A stretch of DNA of 64,000 nucleotides from Izhakiella capsodis (GCF_900115045.1 NZ_FOVC01000005.1:148727-212726), one strand, 5' to 3'; positions 1 through 9,276 are shown, counted from the stretch's first letter. The notes: generated by a model not told the origin, from the sequence alone. Numbers and translations: made by a program.

Positions 1-723
1 TGGATTGATGAGGTCAGTGGCACCCAGTTTGCGAGCCAGATCGAATTTACTGGTGTTGATATCGATAGCGATAATACGCCCGGCATTTGCCATTTTTGCA
101 CCAATTATCGCCGATAATCCAATGCCGCCGAGGCCAAAGATTGCCACAGTATCACCGGGTTTCACTTTTGCCGTATTCATCACCGCACCCATGCCGGTAG
201 TGACGCCGCAGCCGAGCAAGCAAACCTCTTCCAGCGGTGCTTCTTGGCTGATTTTTGCCAGTGATATTTCCGGTACTACGGTATATTCCGAAAAGGTAGA
301 GGTGCCCATATAGTGGAAAATAGGCTGGCCGTCTTTAAAAAAGCGCGTGGTGCCATCCGGCATCAAGCCTTTGCCCTGTGTTGCGCGGATCGCCTGACAA
401 AGATTGGTTTTACCGGATAAGCAGAACTTACATTTACCGCATTCCGGCGTATAAAGAGGGATCACATGATCGCCAACTTCAACGCTGGTAACACCTTCTC
501 CGACCGCTTCAACTACGCCGCCGCCTTCATGACCAAGAATGGCAGGGAAAACCCCTTCGGGATCTTTCCCTGACAGCGTGTAGGCATCAGTATGGCAAAC
601 GCCCGTTGCCACAATGCGTACCAGCACTTCGCCTTTTTGTGGCGGCATCAGGTCGACCTCTTCTATTTTCAGCGGCTCGCCGGCGGCCCAGGCAACAGCA
701 GCACGGGTTTTAATCATTTTCAT
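1..723 (-). CDS. frmA: S-(hydroxymethyl)glutathione dehydrogenase / class III alcohol dehydrogenase, partial
   Basis: This is the first 241 codons of a zinc-dependent class III alcohol dehydrogenase; the C-terminus runs off the left edge. The family oxidises the glutathione-formaldehyde adduct with NAD+ and is the main cytoplasmic formaldehyde detoxification enzyme. Visible are the catalytic zinc signature GHEGGG, the structural-zinc cysteine cluster (CGKCKFC followed by a fourth Cys) and the Rossmann motif GLGGIG. The start ATG at 723 is preceded by GGAG; a second in-frame ATG lies two codons later. A LysR regulator gene lies 62 bp upstream on the same strand. The E. coli partner genes frmR and frmB are not in view. 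Identity is secure; only the truncation limits it. Confidence 0.95.
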   Translation of the reverse strand, partial: MKMIKTRAAVAWAAGEPLKIEEVDLMPPQKGEVLVRIVATGVCHTDAYTLSGKDPEGVFPAILGHEGGGVVEAVGEGVTSVEVGDHVIPLYTPECGKCKFCLSGKTNLCQAIRATQGKGLMPDGTTRFFKDGQPIFHYMGTSTFSEYTVVPEISLAKISQEAPLEEVCLLGCGVTTGMGAVMNTAKVKPGDTVAIFGLGGIGLSAIIGAKMANAGRIIAIDINTSKFDLARKLGATDLINP

Positions 724-785
724 CTCTGTTCTCCAGTTTGCATTTTTTCGGTGGTCAGTGGTGACGATAAGTTAACCGGATCCGT

Positions 786-1679
786 TCAGGTCTCGTTAAT
801 TTCATCACATTTCTGCTGTCCAAAAAGCGTAATAATTAAGTATTTGAGTGCGTTCACATTGGGAGTAAAAGCCTCACTGCGCCAGATAAGCCAGGTCTGA
901 GCATGGCTCATCTCATCGGGAAGGGGGTGCGTTTTTACCCTCTCGTGGCCGGATAATTGCTGTAGTACGCTGGTAGGAATAATTGCCAGCCCGGCTCCGC
1001 TGGCGACGATGGCCAACAGGGCATGGTAGGAATGGATTTCATTTATCGTGCCAGGTTGAACATCGGCACTTTCATACCAGTTTACTAGCTGTTTGCGGTA
1101 AGAACAGCCTTGGCGAAAGCAAAATAGCCTCTGATTTGCGGCTCCACCCGGGCTTGTGATATCAGGGAAATCCGCGCAGGAGATGAGCACTAACTCCTCA
1201 TTGAAGGCCACACAGCGATGCAGCTCATCATCGCTGATCGGATTATGGACCAGCGCCGCTGCCAGGGTGCCCATTCGCACTTGCTCGGTGATTTCTTCGG
1301 CGGTGCCGATCCTCAGAGACAGATTTACCTGCGGATGACGCTGATGATAGGTGGCAAGCAATGCGGGGAGTTGGCTGGCAGCGGTGCTCTCCATCGCGCC
1401 AAGGGGAAACTGACCGGCAGGATCGCCACTGTGAGCCATATTTAGCGCTTCATTGCTTAACGCCAGGATGCGCCGGGCGTAGTTGAGAAAATTGTAGCCG
1501 ACCGGCGATAACCTGATACGCTGTTTTTCCCGAATAAACAGGTCTGCGCCGAGTTCCTGCTCCAGTTGACGCAGGCGCGTCGTCAAGTTTGACGGCACGC
1601 GATGCAGCACTTCCGCTGCACGTGCCAACGAGCCAGTCTCTGCTACGGTGCAGAACATACGCAGTTGAATCAGATCCAT
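786..1679 (-). CDS. LysR-family transcriptional regulator, PtrR/YneJ-like
   Basis: This 297-residue protein has normal LysR length. The N-terminal winged helix-turn-helix covers roughly residues 1-60 (motif SLARAAEVLHRVPSNLTTRL), followed by a co-inducer-binding domain. The phrase HRVPSNLTTR and later blocks (MESTAA, CSYRKQL, HSYHALLA) closely resemble E. coli YneJ/PtrR, so I place it in that subgroup from memory of that sequence. It lies directly upstream of frmA in the same direction with a 62 bp gap, so it may be co-transcribed with the formaldehyde dehydrogenase gene or regulate it. That link is inference from position only. Ligand unknown. Confidence 0.85.
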   Translation of the reverse strand: MDLIQLRMFCTVAETGSLARAAEVLHRVPSNLTTRLRQLEQELGADLFIREKQRIRLSPVGYNFLNYARRILALSNEALNMAHSGDPAGQFPLGAMESTAASQLPALLATYHQRHPQVNLSLRIGTAEEITEQVRMGTLAAALVHNPISDDELHRCVAFNEELVLISCADFPDITSPGGAANQRLFCFRQGCSYRKQLVNWYESADVQPGTINEIHSYHALLAIVASGAGLAIIPTSVLQQLSGHERVKTHPLPDEMSHAQTWLIWRSEAFTPNVNALKYLIITLFGQQKCDEINET

Positions 1680-2140
1680 TTATTCTTTAATTGTAACTAA
1701 GTTTACTGTTACTGTTCATTTTTAGTGAGCATATCGCTAACGGCTAATGACCGCAAGCCTGACAGGGCAAACAACAGAACGTCCTGAAATAGCCAGACTG
1801 GAGAGTGGATAGGGTCAGTGGTGGGAACGCAGCGCGCGCAATGATCTGAGCCGGGAACCGCCTCAAGGGGGGTATGGAAAAGGGGACTTTTAACGTGAAT
1901 CTCCAAACGCGCCAACAGCTCGCGCCAATATCGTTTTATTCACTTTGATATAGGCTGGACGATGGTATTGATGGTGGTGATTTTTTTTCCCGTAGCCTGA
2001 ACGCCAGAATAGCAAATGAAACCATTTCACGGGGCTGTACTCGGTTTCACTGGATCGCAATCGTGATGTGCTCCAGAATAGCCGGTCAGAATGTATGCCG
2101 GAATTTTTCCGGCCTTGGTCCCTGCTGGAGAAAACCCTTT
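1680..2140. other. Gene-free stretch between LysR gene and folE
   Basis: These 461 bases separate two divergently transcribed genes, so they should hold the promoters of both. Short ORFs here resemble no protein I know and lack good ribosome-binding sites. No promoter could be assigned with confidence. The folE leader end carries a small perfect hairpin, listed separately. Confidence 0.6.
2097..2113 (+). promoter_or_regulatory. Hairpin in the folE leader
   Basis: A perfect 7-bp stem (GCCGGAA with TTCCGGC) around a TTT loop ends about 27 bases before the folE ATG, just upstream of its ribosome-binding site (CTGGAG). It has no following T-run, so it is not an obvious terminator. It could affect mRNA stability or translation. 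Function is unproven. Confidence 0.35.
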
Positions 2141-2806
2141 ATGCCGACGTTGAGTCAGGAAGCCAGGCTTGTTCATGATGCTCTGGTAACCCGTGGTCTG
2201 GAAACCCCATTGCGCAAGCCGGTTCACCAACTGGATGATAATAAGCGTAAAGCGCTGATCGCGGGCCACATGACGGAAATAATGCAGCTGCTAAATCTTG
2301 ATCTCGACGATGACAGCCTGGCTGAAACGCCACATCGCATTGCTAAAATGTACGTTAACGAAGTCTTTTCCGGTCTGGACTATGCCAACTTTCCCAAAAT
2401 TACCCTGATTGAAAATAAGATGAACGTTGATGAAATGGTTACCGTGCGTGATATCACGCTGACCAGCACCTGCGAACATCATTTCGTTATTATTGATGGC
2501 AAAGCCACAGTGGCTTATATCCCGAAAGATAAAGTGATTGGCCTGTCGAAAATAAACCGAATTGTGCAATTTTTTGCCCAACGTCCACAGGTGCAAGAGC
2601 GTCTGACTCAACAAATTCTGGTCGCTATGCAGACACTGCTTGGCACTAACAATGTTGCGGTGTTAATCGATGCGGTACATTACTGTGTTAAAGCTCGCGG
2701 TATCCGTGATGCGAACAGCGCAACGACCACGACGTCACTGGGAGGTCTGTTCAAATCGAGCCAGAATACCCGTCAGGAGTTTCTGCGCGCAGTTCGTCAT
2801 CGCTAA
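2141..2806 (+). CDS. folE: GTP cyclohydrolase I
   Basis: Converts GTP to 7,8-dihydroneopterin triphosphate plus formate, the first committed step of tetrahydrofolate synthesis, as a cytoplasmic homodecamer. The ORF is open further upstream, but the start is set at the ATG at 2141 because the protein then begins MPTLSQEA and is 221 residues, the length of E. coli FolE, with CTGGAG upstream. The zinc/catalytic motif CEHHF is near residue 111 and the second zinc cysteine (HYCVKARG) near residue 180. The core is almost identical to the E. coli enzyme (for example GLSKINRIVQFFAQRPQ). yeiB follows 32 bp downstream, as in E. coli, suggesting an operon. Confidence 0.97.
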   Translation: MPTLSQEARLVHDALVTRGLETPLRKPVHQLDDNKRKALIAGHMTEIMQLLNLDLDDDSLAETPHRIAKMYVNEVFSGLDYANFPKITLIENKMNVDEMVTVRDITLTSTCEHHFVIIDGKATVAYIPKDKVIGLSKINRIVQFFAQRPQVQERLTQQILVAMQTLLGTNNVAVLIDAVHYCVKARGIRDANSATTTTSLGGLFKSSQNTRQEFLRAVRHR

Positions 2807-2838
2807 GCAAATCTCATCTTGGCTCTGAAAGGATCACC

Positions 2839-3987
2839 ATGCAACGCAATATGGCTCTCGACTTTATCCGTGGTTGCGCGGTATTGGGGATTCTGCTGCT
2901 TAATATTGTCTCATTTGGCCTGCCGCGGGCGGCTTATCTTAATCCGGCCTGGGCTGGCAGCGTATCCTTTGGCGATGCCTTAATCTGGGCACTGATGGAT
3001 CTGCTGGCACAGCTCAAGTTTCTCTCACTTTTCGCGCTGCTGTTTGGTGCCGGCCTGGTGATGCTGCTGCCGCGCGGTAAGTCCTGGATTCAGGCACGCC
3101 TGACACTATTGATCATGCTGGGATTTATCCACGGGGTCTTTTTCTGGCAGGGAGATATTCTGCTCGATTACGGCCTGATGGGGCTGATCAGTTGGCGTAT
3201 GATCCGGGATGCCCATTCGACCGGCATGCTGCTACGTACTGGCATTCTCCTCTACCTTACCGGCAGCTTGATGTTGCTGCTGTTTGGTTTTATCAGCCAC
3301 CCAATCCCCGGTGATGGCTGGCTGCCCGGCGCTGCGGATGTTGAGTATGAAAAGTTCTGGCATTTGCATGGAGGTATGCTCGCAATCGATAGCCGACTCA
3401 ACGCGTTAGGCGATGGTCTGCTTGCGCTTGGCGCGCAGTACGGCTGGCAGCTTGCCGGTTTAATGCTCACAGGCGCTGCGCTGATGCGCAGCGGTTGGCT
3501 GCAAGGTAAATTCAGCCCAGCGCATTACCGCTGGATCGCCTGGATATTTATCGTTGCGGGCGCGCTGGTTGACCTCCTCGGCATTACTCTGCAATGGCGC
3601 ACCGGCTGGGATTTCCGCTGGTCCGCCTTTTTTTTGCAGATCCCACTTGAACTGAGTGCGCCGGTTCAGGCGATAGGCTATGCGGCGCTGGTGCTAGCTT
3701 GCTGGCCGCGCTGGTCGCATTATCGCCTTGTACAGCTAATATCTCAGGTAGGCCGCATGGCACTCAGTAACTATCTGCTGCAAACCCTGATTTGCACGAC
3801 GTTATTCGATACCTTTGGCCTGTTTATGACGCTGAATCGTGTGCAGTTATTGTGTGTGGTACCGATCATATGGATGGTTAACCTGCTGTTTTCCCATTTT
3901 TGGCTGCGACGTTTTCATCAGGGGCCGATGGAAAGTTTGTGGCGAAAACTGACACGGCGCACCGCAGGCTCGATGTCGGCAGATTAA
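2839..3987 (+). CDS. yeiB: DUF418 family inner-membrane protein YeiB
   Basis: A 382-residue polytopic membrane protein, matching the ~385 residues of E. coli YeiB. It opens with MQRNMALDFIRGCAVLGILLLN, the typical DUF418 N-terminus (a D-x-x-R-G motif before the first membrane segment), and has about eight to ten hydrophobic segments. The C-terminal DUF418 block covers roughly residues 220-370 and contains GRMALSNYLLQT. The molecular function of the family is not established. It is the second gene after folE, with a good ribosome-binding site (AAAGGATCACC) at the chosen ATG. Identity as YeiB rests on sequence and on linkage to folE. Confidence 0.92.
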   Translation: MQRNMALDFIRGCAVLGILLLNIVSFGLPRAAYLNPAWAGSVSFGDALIWALMDLLAQLKFLSLFALLFGAGLVMLLPRGKSWIQARLTLLIMLGFIHGVFFWQGDILLDYGLMGLISWRMIRDAHSTGMLLRTGILLYLTGSLMLLLFGFISHPIPGDGWLPGAADVEYEKFWHLHGGMLAIDSRLNALGDGLLALGAQYGWQLAGLMLTGAALMRSGWLQGKFSPAHYRWIAWIFIVAGALVDLLGITLQWRTGWDFRWSAFFLQIPLELSAPVQAIGYAALVLACWPRWSHYRLVQLISQVGRMALSNYLLQTLICTTLFDTFGLFMTLNRVQLLCVVPIIWMVNLLFSHFWLRRFHQGPMESLWRKLTRRTAGSMSAD

Positions 3988-4759
3988 TCACTTGCATCAT
4001 CAGGCGTAACGCAACCTGTAATGGCTTTCACCCTGGTGATGTCTTCGACCCGGTTGAGTTTAAACAGTGGACACCTAAATCAATGGATTTTCTCATTAGG
4101 TGAAGCCATGTTTTCCATCTGAAATTGATCAAAAGTCTGGAGTAATCAACCCTCTGTAATGTCGGGTCGCCACCTGTCTGATTTGGCTCCCGATCATACC
4201 TTCGAGGTTTCGCGTCTTGCGGTTAAATTTCCCCGAACAATAGGTGAGCTAGTGATTTATCACCGAGTCGTCGCCTAAGTTCCACAAAAGAAATGCTAAC
4301 ACCGGCAGGTCCTTAAGATTACGTCCGGGTCATACATACTGAGCGACTCTTTCCAGGGATGGTCGGCCGGTATCGGTATACGGGGCGTTAAAGTGGCGCT
4401 TTCACAGGGGTTAGTCGCGGATGGTGTTCAGACCCGGCCTCAACCGATCGTAACTTTAGAGCACAAGTCCGATAACGTCTCGTCTTGATATTCTCACCAT
4501 GACTTTGTTGTTGGTAAAAATTCAGTATCAGACGTCATGCTTAACATCGTGAAAATCACGCGTGGAGCAAAGGCAGCACCACTGGATCTCATCGACGGTG
4601 AAGAGTCCGCGCGGAATGCACGCGGAGCAGCATATCAGGCTGAGCGTTGGACACCAGGATTTTCAACGTAGCGCGGGCGAGTCAGGTAAAAAAACTCGCG
4701 TATGCCCGTCCTGTTAATCAGTTGTTCTTTTTTAAAAAATTAGAACCGGATGATTATTT
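3988..4759. other. Gene-free, apparently decayed stretch after yeiB
   Basis: These 772 bases lie between yeiB and the 3' end of the AT-rich operon. No frame on either strand holds a recognisable complete gene. On the + strand a 44-codon ORF begins at 4536, and on the minus strand short open pieces are interrupted by stops; none could be matched to a family. The stretch could be remnants of a lost gene or mobile element joined to the acquired operon, but I saw no terminal inverted repeats or target duplication. Confidence 0.5.
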
Positions 4760-5521
4760 TTACCTAGTCGCCATGAAAAGTGGTCTGGGTGTGTTTATTT
4801 CTGGTAGTTTATTTTTAACATCATTAAAGCTCAAAAACACCACTCTTCTGGAGTAGGGAGTTAAGTTTAAACCGGAGGCGTGTAATGTGGAAGAGTGAAA
4901 TATTATTATGGCCCCTTTTTCTGCCTTGGCACTGAAGATACCTTTTCTCTTCACGATGTCTTCAATAAATTCTTTTTTGAGTTCATACTTTAATTTTGCA
5001 GAGGTTGTTTGTCGCCAATCTCTTGCTTCGCCTTCATAATTATTGATGATATTTTTATCATCAATGGGTTCAATGTGAGAGCCGGGAACAAAAAACATTG
5101 GAGCGTTAAATTCAGTTATATCATCGAGCGCTATCGCTACACTAAGGGCATTATTATTAAGCATGCCGTCCTCTTTATTCCAGAAATAGAAATCAGAATG
5201 CCACGGCCATACATCTCCTCCTAAAGGGCTTTTGAAATTAATTTTATACTGATGTATATACACATCGGAGTCTAGTAACACTCTGATATCATCTATGATT
5301 CCTTTTTTGGGAAGTTGTTCGAATTTTTTATCAATTAGATGTGGACCATTAACGCTTCTGAGCGTGATTCCATCATTTTCATAAACATAAGAATCATGCT
5401 TCTTCTCACTGAGCCTACTAATCATAGAGTCAATTTCAATTAATTCTTCATGATTGAAATATTTGCTGATGATTAAAAAACCATTTTTTTTAAAAAAACT
5501 CAGTTGCTGATCAGTTATCAT
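4760..5521 (-). CDS. EctD-like Fe(II)/2-oxoglutarate dioxygenase (PhyH superfamily)
   Basis: A 253-residue member of the phytanoyl-CoA dioxygenase superfamily. Iron ligands are visible as H108-x-D110 (WHSDFYFW) and H209 (IIFHSS), with an arginine pair at 225-226 placed to bind 2-oxoglutarate. The order of these motifs, the phrase QYKINFKSPLGG before the first ligand, EDGM after it and the end RPLFMATR resemble ectoine/proline-type hydroxylases such as EctD. The substrate is probably a free or carrier-bound small amino acid derivative, but this cannot be told from sequence, and no ectoine genes are present. It follows the dehydrogenase gene by 13 bp on the same strand. Both genes are markedly AT-rich compared with the flanks, suggesting horizontal acquisition. 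Confidence 0.85.
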   Translation of the reverse strand: MITDQQLSFFKKNGFLIISKYFNHEELIEIDSMISRLSEKKHDSYVYENDGITLRSVNGPHLIDKKFEQLPKKGIIDDIRVLLDSDVYIHQYKINFKSPLGGDVWPWHSDFYFWNKEDGMLNNNALSVAIALDDITEFNAPMFFVPGSHIEPIDDKNIINNYEGEARDWRQTTSAKLKYELKKEFIEDIVKRKGIFSAKAEKGAIIIFHSSTLHASGLNLTPYSRRVVFLSFNDVKNKLPEINTPRPLFMATR

Positions 5522-5534
5522 GGATATTCTCTCT

Positions 5535-6404
5535 TTATTTCAAAATTCCACTATGTTTGAAAGAGCATAATGAAATTGCTGATTCGTCAAGATCCTCGTT
5601 ACCAGAAGCGATGGATTCAATGAATCTGTCTTTGACAAGATATGCGACGGGCATAGTGGTATAAGAGGCTTCGGCTGCGGAACATATTAGATTGATATCT
5701 TTCAATCCTAGCCTGATTCTGAATCCTGGGGGAGTGAAACTTCTGTTTTTTATTAAGTTGAAATATAAATGGTACGCAGGGCAGTCGAAAACATCAGAAA
5801 GCATAATTTCAGAGAATAAATTTTCAGAGATGTTATTTTTGATTGCCAGACTTGTAGCTTCACTAATACTTTCGATTGCCGAGTTGAGAAGGAAATTACC
5901 GGCTAACTTACAAATTAGCCCGGAATTATGATGTTCACCACAGAACCAGACTTTTTTAGAAAAAACCTTATAAATCTCTTTTAAGTCGTTGAAAGTTTCG
6001 ATTTTTCCGCCATAATATACATCCAGCAGTCCCTTTTCTGCCATGTCCATCCTTCCCATCACAGGAGAGGAAATATATTTTTCACCGTTAGAAAAGAAAT
6101 TTGTTAGCTCGTCATTAAGTTTCACAGAAATAGTAGAAAGGTTAATCCAAATAACATTTTTTTTCAGATGTTCTGTGTTGTATGCAAGATCACGGCATGC
6201 ATCATCGTCAGGAAGAATACTGATGATTGCATCATAAACTACACCAGTGTCCTCGTCTTTGGATTGGCACTGTATAATATCTTTATTCAGCAAGTTGAAA
6301 TTTTTCTTATTAATATCCCAGGCGTGAAGAGTATGGCCCGCATCAGCGAGCCTGTTTACTATTTTTAAGCCCATATTTCCAATACCCCAGAAGAGGATAT
6401 TCAT
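5535..6404 (-). CDS. NAD(P)-dependent beta-hydroxyacid dehydrogenase / imine reductase-like protein
   Basis: This 289-residue protein has the beta-hydroxyacid dehydrogenase architecture: Rossmann motif G7-x-G9-x-x-G12, then an all-helical C-terminal domain. The catalytic lysine motif is intact (K166 and N170 in CKLAGN), as is the cofactor-contact KD at 235-236. The usual substrate loop (D-A-P-V-S-G-G) is replaced by SSPVMGR at 112-118, implying an unusual substrate or an imine-reductase-like role. GTGGAG precedes the ATG at 6404. It is the first gene of a two-gene operon with the EctD-like dioxygenase, and both have low GC. Likely job: reduction or oxidation of an intermediate that is hydroxylated by, or feeds, the dioxygenase. 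That link is inference. Confidence 0.82.
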   Translation of the reverse strand: MNILFWGIGNMGLKIVNRLADAGHTLHAWDINKKNFNLLNKDIIQCQSKDEDTGVVYDAIISILPDDDACRDLAYNTEHLKKNVIWINLSTISVKLNDELTNFFSNGEKYISSPVMGRMDMAEKGLLDVYYGGKIETFNDLKEIYKVFSKKVWFCGEHHNSGLICKLAGNFLLNSAIESISEATSLAIKNNISENLFSEIMLSDVFDCPAYHLYFNLIKNRSFTPPGFRIRLGLKDINLICSAAEASYTTMPVAYLVKDRFIESIASGNEDLDESAISLCSFKHSGILK

Positions 6405-6623
6405 AGAAACTCCACAGTAAATTAAAAGCTTAGAACTAATACTAGTGTAAGGTGGAAAATAAGCAAATTCATTCTGTGAACTTAGTGAGTATTACTGCCT
6501 GAATCTTTATTTATCCGGTGAAAATTATTAATTAGATCTTTGATATGAGGACATTCACTTCAATCAATATTAGTTTTTCTCAGGCTGTTAAGATTCTTGA
6601 TGATACTCAACCAATGCCCTGTT

Positions 6624-7319
6624 TTACGGAAGTTGCTCCGGCGTGACTGCCGGGTATGCTTGTGCGTTTTCGGGAACCTGGTGGATGGCTGGGATAGGGA
6701 TCATTGGACCGAGAAAACGCGGCTGACGCTTCATGATATAAAGATCGACCAGTGCGCCCAGCCTGGCTCCCACCTCGCGTAGTCGAATATTGAGCATATT
6801 TTTTGGCGATGGGACGGCGTAACACTGTGCCTGTATCCCCTTAGCTAAGGCAATAAACAGTGCGCGCTCACAGTGAAAGCGTTGCGTAATAATAATAAAG
6901 TCATTGGTATCAAACACCTTACGGGTGCGGACGATCGAATCCAGGGTACGAAAACCGGCATAGTCGAGCACGATATCCGCCGGATCAACGCCGGCGGCTA
7001 TCAAATCTCGCCGCATCGTCATCGGCTCGTTGTAACTTTGCAGCGCATTGTCGCCGCTCAGCAGCAGATAGTTCACTTTGCCGCTGTTATACGCGTTGAG
7101 AGCGCCCTGTATACGATAGAGGTAATATTGGTTGATAACGCCGGTACGATAATATTTTGCCGTACCCAATACCACGCCGACCTGACGGTGCGGCAGTGAT
7201 TGCAGATCTTCATAGACGTAAGGCGCAGTGCGCCAGCTCACCCAGCGATCTAAAAAAATCGCCGTCAGCAGAACTAAGGCTATAAAGCAGATTAATCCAT
7301 AAATCAGGCGTTTCAGCAT
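6624..7319 (-). CDS. sanA: SanA, DUF218 envelope barrier protein
   Basis: A 231-residue protein with one N-terminal membrane segment (about residues 5-23) followed by a periplasmic DUF218 domain. The core is nearly identical to E. coli SanA, including VVLGTAKYYRTGVINQYY, LLLSGDNALQSYNEPMTMR and RTRKVFDTNDFIIITQRFH. In E. coli SanA is linked to the envelope permeability barrier and vancomycin resistance at high temperature; its biochemical activity is not firmly known. The C-terminus is a few residues shorter than in E. coli. It lies near cdd as in E. coli, but here maeA sits between them. Confidence 0.95.
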   Translation of the reverse strand: MLKRLIYGLICFIALVLLTAIFLDRWVSWRTAPYVYEDLQSLPHRQVGVVLGTAKYYRTGVINQYYLYRIQGALNAYNSGKVNYLLLSGDNALQSYNEPMTMRRDLIAAGVDPADIVLDYAGFRTLDSIVRTRKVFDTNDFIIITQRFHCERALFIALAKGIQAQCYAVPSPKNMLNIRLREVGARLGALVDLYIMKRQPRFLGPMIPIPAIHQVPENAQAYPAVTPEQLP

Positions 7320-7415
7320 GCGTTCCGGTGCTCGGTGATAAAAATCAGGCCATTCAGGCTACTTTAGCACGCCCTGTGTAGCAAGCCACAACGCACCTTC
7401 TGGCGGCTTCTACCC

Positions 7416-7442
7416 TAAAACTCCGGGTACCCCTGTACCCGG
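7416..7442 (-). terminator. Possible terminator downstream of maeA
   Basis: A perfect 7-bp stem (CCGGGTA with TACCCGG) with a 6-base loop lies 12 bp beyond the maeA stop codon. On the minus strand it is followed by AGTTTTA, only four consecutive T, so termination may be weak. Confidence 0.5.
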
Positions 7443-7453
7443 ACAAACGACGG

Positions 7454-9151
7454 TCAGATAGACGTTCGACGATACGAACGATACTGTGGCAGCCAGAAGT
7501 TGTCGGCGATGGCACGAGACAGTACATCCTCCGACGTCACTACCGCGACGCCAGCCAGTTGTGCAGCTTTGCCGACGGCCATCGCGATAAGTTTTGATAC
7601 GCCCTGGATGTCTTTTACTTCAGGCAGCACCGGGCCGCTGCCATCATTAACCAATGGCGAACAGTCAGCCAGCGTCCGGCTGGCGGCCATAAGCATGCTG
7701 TCAGTAACACGGCTAGCGCGTGAAGCAATCGCGCCAAGACCGATACCGGGGAAAATATAAGAGTTATTGCATTGGGCAATCGGATAATATTTATCCTTCC
7801 AGAGAACCGGAGCAAAAGGGCTACCGGTAGCAACCAGCGCGGCACCATCGGTCCAGGAAATGATATCCTGCGGCGTTGCCTCAACCCGCGACGTGGGATT
7901 CGACAGCGGCATCACAATAGGATGCGGACAGTTTTTATGCATTTCACGAATAATTTCTTCGGTAAAGAGTCCTGGCTGGCCGGAGACGCCAATCAAAATA
8001 TCCGGTTTAACATTGCGTACTACATCCATCAGAGAAAGGGCATCACTTTGCGTATCCCAGTGAGCGAGTGTCTGTTTGTTCTGAGCTAGTTTACTCTGAA
8101 AGTTGAGCAGGTTGGGCTGGTTGGTCGTTAGCAGGCCGTAACGGTCGACCATGTAAACCCGTGCGCGCGCTTCTTCATCACTCAGACCTTCTGACTTCAT
8201 CTGTGCGATGATCGACTCAGCAATACCGCAGCCGGCTGAACCGCCGCCCAGAAAAACCACTTTTTGCTCACTCAGCTGGCTTCCGGCTGCGCGGCTGGCA
8301 GCAATCAGGCAGCCCAGCGTGACTGCCGCGGTTCCCTGAATATCATCATTAAAGCAGCATATTTCATCGCGGTAGCGCTCAAGCAGCGGCATTGCGTTTT
8401 TCTGGGCGAAATCTTCAAACTGCAACAGAACATGCGGCCAGCGACTTTTTACGGCCTGAATAAATTCATCCACGAAACGATCATACTCTTCGCCGGTAAT
8501 ACGGGGATGGCGCCAGCCCATATAGAGCGGGTCATTAAGCAGTTGTGGATTATTCGTGCCGACATCCAGCACAACCGGCAGGGTATACGCCGGGCTGATA
8601 CCGCCACAAGCGGTATAGAGTGATAATTTACCAATCGGTATACCCATACCACCAATGCCCTGATCGCCGAGGCCCAGAATGCGTTCACCATCGGTTACCA
8701 CAATCACTTTTACATTCTGTTTGGTGGCGTTTTGCAGCATATCTTCAATGCTGGCACGATTAGGGTAGGAGATGAACAAACCGCGCGCCCGGCGATAGAT
8801 TTCCGAGAAGTGCTCACAGGCGGCGCCCACTGTTGGCGTATAGATAATCGGCATCATCTCTTCGAGGTGATTATCCAGCAGGCGATAAAACAGGGTCTCG
8901 TTGGTATCCTGAATATTACGCAGATAAACGTGCTTATCGTTATCGTTTTTAAACTCCAGAAATTGGCGCCATGCCCGTTCAGCTTGTTCTTCGATGGTTT
9001 CGACCGTTTCCGGTAACAGGCCGTTAAGATTGAAATCGTTACGCTCTTCAACCGAGAAGGCGCTGCCTTTATTGAGCAGCGGAAACTCCAGCAGGATAGG
9101 GCCAGCGTAGGATATATAAAGCGGGCGTTTACTTTCGTATTCGAGTTCCAT
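7454..9151 (-). CDS. maeA: NAD-dependent malic enzyme
   Basis: Oxidatively decarboxylates L-malate to pyruvate with NAD+ in the cytoplasm, linking the TCA cycle to pyruvate. The 565-residue length matches E. coli MaeA. The malic enzyme signature (FNDDIQGTA) is present, along with the conserved VVTDGERILGLGDQG block that contributes active-site residues and the Rossmann motif GGGSAGCG. The ATG at 9151 begins MELEYESKRPLY. The gene stands alone between cdd and sanA, on the same strand as both. In E. coli maeA is elsewhere on the chromosome, so the position is a lineage difference rather than a sign of different function. Confidence 0.96.
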   Translation of the reverse strand: MELEYESKRPLYISYAGPILLEFPLLNKGSAFSVEERNDFNLNGLLPETVETIEEQAERAWRQFLEFKNDNDKHVYLRNIQDTNETLFYRLLDNHLEEMMPIIYTPTVGAACEHFSEIYRRARGLFISYPNRASIEDMLQNATKQNVKVIVVTDGERILGLGDQGIGGMGIPIGKLSLYTACGGISPAYTLPVVLDVGTNNPQLLNDPLYMGWRHPRITGEEYDRFVDEFIQAVKSRWPHVLLQFEDFAQKNAMPLLERYRDEICCFNDDIQGTAAVTLGCLIAASRAAGSQLSEQKVVFLGGGSAGCGIAESIIAQMKSEGLSDEEARARVYMVDRYGLLTTNQPNLLNFQSKLAQNKQTLAHWDTQSDALSLMDVVRNVKPDILIGVSGQPGLFTEEIIREMHKNCPHPIVMPLSNPTSRVEATPQDIISWTDGAALVATGSPFAPVLWKDKYYPIAQCNNSYIFPGIGLGAIASRASRVTDSMLMAASRTLADCSPLVNDGSGPVLPEVKDIQGVSKLIAMAVGKAAQLAGVAVVTSEDVLSRAIADNFWLPQYRSYRRTSI

Positions 9152-9276
9152 AGGGTGTTAACTCTTCTGTTCTGTGAAAGTTGCGAATCCCAATCCTAAG
9201 AAAAATCAGGCGGAAGTACAGCTTTTGTTAACCAGCGCTAACAAAAGCAAATAAAAAAAATCATGAAGGTTAAAAA

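Noticed and set aside
1709..1915. 68-codon minus-strand ORF upstream of the LysR gene
   Set aside because: No recognisable motif, and it fills the region that should hold the promoters of the LysR gene and folE.
3988..4759. An IS3- or IS5-type insertion sequence
   Set aside because: Some short frames look vaguely transposase-like, but I found no paired inverted ends, no target duplication and no catalytic motif.
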